Part shown: positions 19,122 through 25,358 of the stretch, piece after piece
Layout: each line of letters begins with the position of its first letter
How positions within the stretch are numbered: the stretch's first letter is position 1
Source of the DNA: Isohypsibius dastychi
Lineage: Eukaryota > Tardigrada > Eutardigrada > Parachela > Isohypsibiidae
DNA: 25,358 nt
Assembly: GCA_034696485.1 (NCBI GenBank)
Contig: JAQIWT010000268.1
Coordinates: 1 to 25,358 of the forward strand
Direction: 5' to 3'
Notes under the pieces: model-generated
The model's input: the letters and a program-made list of their open reading frames with translations, nothing else
What the model was told of the DNA's origin: nothing
Databases searched by the model: none
Translations under genes and position numbers: made by a program

Positions 19122-19181
19122 AGCCCGTTTCACAGATCGGTTATTTTTTCGGTGAAGTCCGTTATTTTGAAAGCTGGTTAT
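19122..19181 (+). repeat. Left terminal inverted repeat of Harbinger element
   Basis: Sixty bases match the reverse complement of 21936-21995 at 54 positions. The first 17 are identical. It contains two GGTTAT boxes (19139, 19176) and a near match, CGTTAT. Confidence 0.9.
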
Positions 19182-19280
19182 CCACGCCCACGTGGTCGGA
19201 TTGGTGCGCAAGATAACCGATGGAGATAACCAACAAACTCTGCTCAGGAGCAGGTTTTTCTGGTTATTCAAGCTGGTTAT
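19139..19280. promoter_or_regulatory. Left subterminal cluster of GGTTAT boxes
   Basis: Six exact GGTTAT hexamers lie within 142 bp: plus strand at 19139, 19176, 19262 and 19275; minus strand at 19213-19218 and 19226-19231. Three more occur near the right end (21855, 21936 and 21952, as ATAACC). Repeated subterminal hexamers are typical transposase or Myb-like-protein binding sites; the binding role is inferred. Confidence 0.6.
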
Positions 19281-19429
19281 TTCTCGCTCGCGTTAAATTT
19301 CTTATTTGAGTCAATTGCACTTTTCCGAAAAATCCGGATTTTAGTTTCCGTACCAACAGCCAGTTGTACCTGAGTACAACTCGTTTTAATTTAAATCCAG
19401 CCCCAATTTTTCCCCCACGTTTCTCTGGA

Positions 19430-20508
19430 ATGATGAGAGGAAGAGGAAAGCCCAGAGGGAGAGGAACTGCATCTAACATCGCAAGCAAACGACTTGAGCC
19501 TGCTACTTCGTCTTCAACAGAACCTCAGCCCGTTCTACCCGAGGAACCTCGAGCCTACAGTCACTGGAACACAGTCGACGAGTCGGCCCTTATTGAATGG
19601 TTCGAAAGCGAGGGAAATTATGACGTCTGGAAATGTACGGGAAAAGACCCCAAGACTGGAAAGAAGAAAACAAGCGGGAAATCAAAAGCGTCGATCCTAC
19701 GTGACATTTCAGCATTTCTGAAGGATCTCGGTTTTTATTGGACCCCGGAACAGATTGGGAACAAAATCAAGAGCCTTGAGAAGTCTTATAAGGACGCTGC
19801 TTGCCTTAGGACCCAAACAGGATCTGGTATCACAGCACAAGACGAAGAAGAAGACGTGGAAGTGATGAAAGGTAAGCGCTTACTGTTCTTAAATTTACAG
19901 GACATATTTGTTCCACCGTAAACACACATTTCATTTGAAATTTCATTCCCACAGATAAAATCCTTAAATACTGTCCGCTCTGGGATAGACTGCATCCTAT
20001 ATATGGAAGCCGACCATCAATGGTTCCTCCGTTCCTGTCTGACAACACAGTTGATTCCGGTGCGGCAGCTGAAAGGATTTTAATTGGTGACGGATTGCAG
20101 GATGAAGAAGATACTTCTAAAGAAAGCAGTGCAGAAGAGCAGCCGGAAGCTAGTGAGCAACTTTTTGAGGTTAATGCACCAGAAAATCAACTGACACCTG
20201 GAAAACGTAAACCGGAAGCTCGAATTAGCAAGACGCCACCAGCGAAAAAGATTCTATCGGTTGCAGATGCGCTTGTCAGTATCGGGAGAGAACGTGCAGA
20301 AATCGACAACAAGCGCATCTTGATCGAGGAGCGGAAGCTTGCTTTGGAAGAGAAACGTCTCGAAATTCATCGAACGGAAAGACAAGCTGAGCTAGAATTA
20401 CAAAAGGCGGAAATGGTAGATAAAAAAGTTCGCCAAGAACAAGAATTTCAGCTTCGAAAAATGGAACTGGAAAATCAAAGATTCCTTTACGACTCTCAAA
20501 AGAAATGA
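19430..20508 (+). CDS. Harbinger Myb/SANT-like DNA-binding protein, 331 aa
   Basis: Exon 1 is 19430-19871 and exon 2 is 19955-20508, joined across an 83-bp intron (ATGAAAG|GTAAGC; TTCCCACAG), 996 nt. An N-terminal arginine/glycine-rich tail (MMRGRGKPRGRGTAS) is followed by a Myb/SANT-like trihelical domain at about residues 42-125 (YSHWNTVDESALIEWFESEG, ILRDISAFLKDLG, TPEQIGNKIKSLEKSYKDA), in which spaced tryptophans and aromatics form the core. The C-terminal 90 residues are a highly charged coiled coil (RILIEERKLALEEKRLEIHR). In Harbinger elements this second protein binds subterminal DNA and helps bring the transposase into the nucleus. Two adjacent ATGs open the frame (19430 and 19433). 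It faces the transposase gene, with 29 bp between the two stops. Confidence 0.85.
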
Positions 20509-20537
20509 GCTTTTCTTATCTCGCCTCACATTCGCAT

Positions 20538-21770
20538 TCAAGCATTATCATGGAATACTAAAACGGCTTGCTTTATTTCTTCCCGTTTGGATTTCCCTTC
20601 TTTGAGAGAATCCTGCTTACTGGTTAGCTTTTGTTCAGTTCCATTTCCACTTTGGTTTGGTTCCTCCGTCCACGCGTCGTCATAAAATTCTTCAAATAAA
20701 ATGTTGTGTAGAATCGCGCAAGTCTCAATCCAGTAAATGAATTTTTGGTGGTCCTTCGCTGTTCTAATTTGTCCTCGATAACCACGCAAACTTTGAAAAC
20801 GCCCTTTGAGCATGCCGATGCAATGTTCGACTGTTATGCGGAGACTAGAATGAAGATAGTTGAATTTTTCATTTTCACGAATAGATGCTGCAGGATTCTT
20901 GAACGAGGATACGATGGTTGACGAAGTTGGATAGGCACTATCGGCAAGAAGATATTCTTGGTTGTCAAAGAATTCCACGGCGTTTTTCTTCAGTTTGGAA
21001 TTCTCAAAAACACGACTGTCATGTGCTGATCCGCAGAATCCAACAAACATATGCCGTATTCGTCGTAAATCGTCGCAAACAATTAGCGCTGAAATTCCAT
21101 ATCGACTCTTGTGGCTATAGTAGTCACTTCCGGCTAGATTAGGCTTGCATTCCAGCACCATTAGTGCACCATCAACCATCCCGAGGCAATGAGGAAATCC
21201 AGATTTTTCGACAATCCGCTGCTTAATCTGTCTTCTTTCGTTTTTGTCCGGCCAGCGCATTATCGATGTTTTAAGGGACAACAACGCAACCAAACATCTG
21301 TTTGTGAATTTGTCGACAGCGCCTTCTGAAATGCCGAAATGGCGAGCTATGTGTCCGACAGAAGCAGCATTCCCAAAACAGCCGAAGCGATATAAAGCGA
21401 CTAACAGCTGTTCTTCCACTGGAGTTTGCTGGAGCCACGAATTATTCGTGAAGACTGGATGATCAGCAATCAACTTCAGGACCTTATAGAACGAGGGACG
21501 AGACATCCTGATTTCCTGACGAAATCTATCCTCGTCTAGAGTGGGCAGAATTTCAGCAGCGAAATGTTTGCTCTTTGGAACACGTAGCCTGGGGCCTAGA
21601 TATCTGGAGGAGCTCAACAAGGCAAGAATATCCTGGGAATCCGGTTTTCCCTCCAACAGATTCTTCGAATCTTCCCCGTCTGTGTTGAACAGCAGATCCA
21701 AAAACACCTCTGCGACAACCACATTTTCCATATCTTCCAGGGTCCTTTTACGTTCACTTTTCTCCGGCAT
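20538..21770 (-). CDS. Harbinger (PIF) DDE transposase, HARBI1-like, 410 aa
   Basis: One uninterrupted frame from ATG 21770 to the stop at 20538. A helix-turn-helix-like segment (VGHIARHFGISEGAVDKFTN, 138-157) precedes an RNase H-fold DDE domain. Likely catalytic residues are D200 in GMVDGALMVLE, D277 in LLADSAYP and E315 in ITVEHCIGMLKGRF, a spacing normal for the DDE_Tnp_4 family. SAHDSRVF (248-255) and GRFQSLRG (323-330) are further family landmarks. All three acidic residues are present, so the enzyme could be active. It would cut and paste this element, acting with the Myb-like protein encoded on the other strand. Domesticated HARBI1 is an alternative label, but the surrounding TIRs show this copy is part of a transposon. 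An AATAAA on the coding strand lies inside its last codons. Confidence 0.93.
   Translation of the reverse strand: MPEKSERKRTLEDMENVVVAEVFLDLLFNTDGEDSKNLLEGKPDSQDILALLSSSRYLGPRLRVPKSKHFAAEILPTLDEDRFRQEIRMSRPSFYKVLKLIADHPVFTNNSWLQQTPVEEQLLVALYRFGCFGNAASVGHIARHFGISEGAVDKFTNRCLVALLSLKTSIMRWPDKNERRQIKQRIVEKSGFPHCLGMVDGALMVLECKPNLAGSDYYSHKSRYGISALIVCDDLRRIRHMFVGFCGSAHDSRVFENSKLKKNAVEFFDNQEYLLADSAYPTSSTIVSSFKNPAASIRENEKFNYLHSSLRITVEHCIGMLKGRFQSLRGYRGQIRTAKDHQKFIYWIETCAILHNILFEEFYDDAWTEEPNQSGNGTEQKLTSKQDSLKEGKSKREEIKQAVLVFHDNA
20572..20577 (-). promoter_or_regulatory. AATAAA inside the transposase 3' coding end
   Basis: TTTATT on the plus strand reads AATAAA on the transposase strand, about 30 nt before its stop codon. 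If used it would place the poly(A) site close to or just past the stop. Confidence 0.35.
20695..20700 (+). promoter_or_regulatory. Candidate polyadenylation signal of the Myb-like gene (AATAAA)
   Basis: This is the first AATAAA I found on the plus strand after the Myb-like stop at 20508. It lies within the transposase gene in antisense, so the two transcripts would overlap tail-to-tail by over 100 nt. Confidence 0.4.
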
Positions 21771-21935
21771 TTTAAATACGATCAGATCAGGAGTTCTTGG
21801 ATAAAACAGCTGTGCGTATCGAAAATGTATTATTTCTTAGGGGCGAAAAACGAAATAACCAAAGGCGCTCACGCATGAGGTATTCTGCCTCAGATTAACT
21901 GTACCGCCATTGGCTGCCGCTTTTATGACGTAAAA

Positions 21936-21995
21936 ATAACCAGTTGGCAAAATAACCGACTTCACCGTAAAAATAACTGATCTGTGAAACGGGCT
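21936..21995 (-). repeat. Right terminal inverted repeat of Harbinger element
   Basis: Partner of the left repeat. On the minus strand it reads GGTTAT at 21936-21941 and 21952-21957 and the variant AGTTAT near 21974. Confidence 0.9.
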
Positions 21996-21998
21996 ATT
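21996..21998. other. Right 3-bp target-site duplication (ATT)
   Basis: This matches the ATT at 19119-19121. Three bases alone are weak evidence, but position and length fit the family. Confidence 0.6.
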
Positions 21999-23450
21999 GT
22001 TGTCTTTTTTCTGTTGATTGCAACTGTTTGATTGAGGAAATAATTAAATAATATGGTTCGTCAAATGGGAATGAGTCTGTTTGGTAAGGCAATGATTTTC
22101 TGGTCGACTTCCGGTTGCGAATTGTTTTGACTGGCTCGTTTCGAATCCATGGTTTTGTTATCAGCATTTGATTTTGTAACAAACGAAGATAAATAGTAAA
22201 ATTTATTCTTGAGTCGTGTTTCTTGACTTCTCTGGAAATTATTTATAAGAATTTAGGTTTTGGCAAAGAAAATGCGAATAATTTTTTTTTCTCTGAAATT
22301 CTCTCATAATTACGAATCAAATAACGTTAATGCTGAACAGCATCATTTCGTCCAGTATTCTGTGGAATTGTATTAGAGTATTCAATAATGGTAAAAATAT
22401 TCGGAATTCCTTGAAACGCAGAAATCTACAGCGAGTGAGTTTCCGGTCGAAAATTTGTCATCGCGGTTTCGTTTTTTTCGGCGACATCCGTTTCAGTTTT
22501 TTTCCGCAGAGCAGTAAAATTACCGGAGAAGCTTGAATGAAACAGAAGGTTATATGAGTCGGAATGAGTGCTGTTTTCTTGACTTGTGAAAGGAGGAAGG
22601 AGTCGTTAATTTTACCACGATGATAATCTGATTTCGGGCAACAACTGTGGATTTATTGTTTTATGGTTCGTTCGAACAGTAAAGCACGTGTCCATTTATT
22701 ATCCAAACCAAGAGCAGTATTATCGTAAAATCTTTTTCGATAATTTACGTGGATGAGATGGATAACGGCGTTTTCGTGAATGGCGCCATATTTTCACCAA
22801 CTTTTTTTGATTGAACAAAATTCTCACAACAACGTGACCCATTTTTTTAACGGCTAGTAAATTGTGATGATTGTTGATAATTCGTCGTGACTTGCGATAT
22901 GAAATTTCGTTCAACATTTGATGAATTGCTTTTGGATTCAGAATTCTCTGCTTGAAACGGGAACCCAAAACAAATTTTGTGCTAAACAGAATTCCCAACG
23001 TTGTTTAACGATAATGTTGCACGAATAAAACTCATTGATTTATAATTACAGCCGAATTTCTGTACAAAAGTTAACAATAAATTTATTCGTGATAACATTA
23101 TTAATAATGAAAAAAAAATCGGAACCTGAGTAATTGATTGTTTCTAATTAAAACAACAGTTTTCTTTAATAATTTGCTGTATAATTTTGCGGAGAACCAA
23201 GGCTACGTTTTTGACGGAAACTACATTGCCGCATCATGATTTCTGATCGTGTTTTTTGATGCGAATATTTGATTCAAAAAACGCCAGTTGTCCATTTCCG
23301 GCGAAAACGGCTTTTCTTCATTATTTCTTTTCCTTTCTTACAAGTTTTCAGGACTGCTTACCGTGGACAATTTGTGTTGTAAAGGTATTTGTAACCCAAC
23401 ATGTAATTCTGGGTAAATCAGAACGTTCATAATTATTATTTTTTGTTTCA
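21999..23450. other. AT-rich intergenic stretch
   Basis: I recognise no gene. A 92-codon lysine- and arginine-rich minus-strand frame at 22720-22998 resembles nothing and has no ATG at its upstream end. One ACTTCCGGT lies at 22107-22115. T and A runs are common. Confidence 0.5.
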
Positions 23451-23451
23451 G

Positions 23452-23893
23452 CAGATCAACACCTGTTTATTTACGTCTGCTCTGCTGTAATCCACCGAAA
23501 AGATAGACGCCATCCAGCCAATGCAGTCACGTACAAGAGACGGATAAATCCACGGCGCAAAATCCGGCCAGTCCAGACGAAAGGAGAAAAAGAGCAGCCT
23601 CATTGGACAAATTGGATTTGCTCCATTGCCCCTCCTTTGGTGACCAAACGCGTGAAATCAAAGAAGGAAGGAAAAGTCAGTCAACGTCACTTGATCAAAT
23701 CTTTATTCATTTTCACGCTTTCTTGAAAAACTCCTGACACGATTTTGAGTTTTCAAAAAGAATTCTGGTTTGTTTTTCAGTGCGATTATTCATCAACCGG
23801 AAGTCGGAATTCGTCTCGCTGGAAATCGAGACTCATTTCGTCGGAAATCGGGGATTCGTTTTGCAGTCATGTTCCCGTTTAATGGAAGTTACG
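23452..23893 (+). CDS. Possible 5' exons and start codon of a plus-strand gene (partial)
   Basis: Two exon-like blocks of higher GC content are bounded by splice signals. Block 1, 23452-23675, follows TTTTGTTTCAG and ends before AAAA|GTCAGT; it has stops in all frames I checked and would be 5' UTR. Block 2, 23781-23893, follows TGTTTTTCAG and ends TAC G|GTAAGC. It contains an ATG at 23869 that opens MFPFNGSYG up to the donor. The rest would lie in later exons, which I could not find in the remaining 1.5 kb, so a long first intron is implied. The gene family cannot be told from eight residues. Confidence 0.28.
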
Positions 23894-25358
23894 GTAAGCG
23901 GCGTTTGAAGTGGAAGTGAGACTCGATAATGACCGAACTGCTCCCTGGTGACCTTTTAGTTTAACGCTACTTGATCAACATGTTTACTATTAAAAATTCA
24001 TATCTCGTTTTAAGTGCGTCTTGAAATTAATTTTTCGCAGTTTTGTCGTTTATATCTTGTGTTTGAGTACTGTCATAATAAGTGCGGAGTTTTAAACTGA
24101 GATAGAGTTAGAAGTTTTGATAGGATTTGTCATGTCAGCCGTCGTAATTCCGCGGCTAATCGCCTGCCACTGTCATTATAGCGGGCGATTCAATCACGCC
24201 GCTTATTGCAAACTATTCCCTAAACGCTAATTCTAGGGACTCTGCAGGAATATTTTGTTTGACGTGCTTTGATTTGAGAAATGTTGGAAGAAAAAGTTTG
24301 TTGAATCGAAATTGAGTTACTTGGAGAAAACAATTGGTTGCTAGTTTTGAATGATTTTCCAAACTAATTGATATGATTCGGTTTAAATTCCAAAATGCCC
24401 TATTTACGGAAGTTATAAGGACTTCGGTAATCGTGATCTTTTTTGAGAACTTGTTGGAATAATGTTTAATTCCTTGTTGTCGGCTCGAAAAGCATGAAAT
24501 TTAGTCCTCTGGATTTGTTCCGCTTATCCTAAACTATTTGAACTTTACGTTTTCTAACAAATCGATTTTACTAAAACTGATAAAATTGAATTTAATTTCA
24601 GCCACTCTTTTCAGTTTTTCAGAACTTTTACTTGTAGGATTTCTGGAACTTCTTAAAATATTCCAACATTTTCTGGTTATTTTCTACACGGTAAATAAAC
24701 TGATGCTGCTCAAAAAATTATCAAAAAATTACGTTAATGTACGGTATTTATATAATGAAAATATTTTATCGCGAACAATGAGCTCGTATTTTCTTAATAC
24801 TGTAATTGTTTGGTTGCTCTTATTTGTTCGCCTGTTTTTGGAGAATTTGCGTGCTTGTCTTTCAAGTAAGTGAATTTTCAAAGAGACGATCTTGCTCGTT
24901 TTCGATCACAGAAAAATCTGCAATCGTTTCTATTCTCTTTGCAGAATATTTTGAAAGTGATATTGTAAGATTCATAACTTGTAATTTGAAAATAAACGAA
25001 GACGATTTCCATTTCCAACGTTGCAGTTTTCAAACTGACTCCAGACGTTGGATGAAAAGCAAGTGGCTTGCTTTTATTTTGGCGTCGCACCTTCAATTTT
25101 TTCAGTTTTGTCTGTCTGGCTCGAAAAAAATGATTGTCTTTCACGGTTGAACTTTTCCCATGGATTAACGTCGGCACTGAGTCTGTCTAATATGAAACGA
25201 TAGGTGGACCCTCTTTTGAGTGTAATTTACCGATCGGTTTCTTTCGGCTGAATTTGTGAGAGGCTTGTTGATATTTACTGGAGATATCCTTGGTTGTCCA
25301 AATTGACTTTTACGGGTAACGGGTGTCCAGCCTAAATATGTGCTGAGTGTTTTCGACT
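23894..25358. other. AT-rich stretch, possibly a long intron
   Basis: No convincing exon is seen. Frames at 24538-24873 and 24806-25150 are hydrophobic, T-rich chance openings with no domain. A GC-rich patch at 24140-24240 contains a 10-bp hairpin (24158-24190). Confidence 0.45.
24158..24190. repeat. GC-rich hairpin
   Basis: AATCGCCTGC (24158-24167) pairs with GCGGGCGATT (24181-24190) with one G-T pair across a 13-base loop. It stands out in AT-rich flanks. Its function is unknown. Confidence 0.5.

Larger units (their letters stand above)
19122..21995. mobile_element. PIF/Harbinger DNA transposon, apparently intact (2,874 bp)
   Basis: The element is bounded by 60-bp terminal inverted repeats (19122-19181 and 21936-21995) beginning AGCCCGTTTCACAGATC, with six mismatches. 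A 3-bp direct repeat ATT flanks it (19119-19121 and 21996-21998), matching the 3-bp target duplication of Harbinger elements, though the usual target is TTA/TAA. It carries two genes facing each other, as Harbinger elements require: a Myb/SANT-like DNA-binding protein (plus) and a DDE transposase (minus). Both frames are undisrupted. GGTTAT boxes are clustered at both ends. Intact genes and good TIRs suggest recent activity. Confidence 0.93.

Noticed and set aside
22720-22998. Basic 92-codon minus-strand frame
   Set aside because: No ATG at the upstream end, no family resemblance, and composition expected from AT-rich DNA.
24538-25177. Hydrophobic frames that could suggest membrane proteins
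   Set aside because: T-rich sequence gives Phe/Leu runs by chance. No splice support or conserved motifs.
1-25358. tRNA, rRNA or CRISPR structures
   Set aside because: I looked for GTTCRANTC box-B-like motifs with matching stems and for regularly spaced repeats and found none that hold up.

Overview
This is a window of metazoan nuclear DNA, probably from an invertebrate. The genes are split by short GT-AG introns, mostly 55-110 bp, and the spliced products belong to animal protein families (KLHL, FAM110, PDRG1, POLD3, PDCL3, SAP18). It also carries an LTR retrotransposon and a PIF/Harbinger DNA transposon. I cannot name the species. All splice junctions were joined by hand; each multi-exon model below keeps one open frame with consistent phases.

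Layout. 1-1368: remains of an LTR retrotransposon (BEL/Pao-like ends) with two nearly identical 235-bp LTRs. 1369-3444: mostly non-coding, with a poly-G run, an ATGTAC microsatellite and one possible minus-strand exon. 3445-3962 (-): unrecognised two-exon gene, 149 aa. 3963-6315: no gene recognised. 6316-9604 (-): eight-exon BTB-BACK-Kelch gene; its one long intron holds a 240-bp fold-back repeat and a poly-G run. 10241-12179 (+): FAM110-like gene. 12712-13261 (+): PDRG1. 13928-16331 (+): POLD3. 16497-17941 (-): PDCL3, tail-to-tail with POLD3. 18428-18925 (+): SAP18, head-to-head with PDCL3. 19122-21995: apparently intact 2,874-bp Harbinger transposon with two convergent genes, 60-bp terminal inverted repeats and a 3-bp target duplication. 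21999-25358: AT-rich DNA with a possible 5' exon of a plus-strand gene that would continue outside the window.

The 10-19 kb block is a compact housekeeping cluster. POLD3 is the DNA polymerase delta accessory subunit with a C-terminal PCNA-binding box. PDRG1 (prefoldin-like) and PDCL3 (a phosducin-like co-chaperone of the CCT chaperonin) both belong to protein-folding machinery. SAP18 is a co-repressor/splicing factor. FAM110 proteins are centrosome-associated.

The most unusual signals are: the 9-mer ACCGGAAGT, found 12 times by eye on both strands between 12 and 24 kb, in exons, introns and intergenic DNA, and not in the first 10 kb; the intact Harbinger element with GGTTAT boxes clustered at both ends; the fold-back repeat with competing hairpins; and five poly-G runs all on the same strand.
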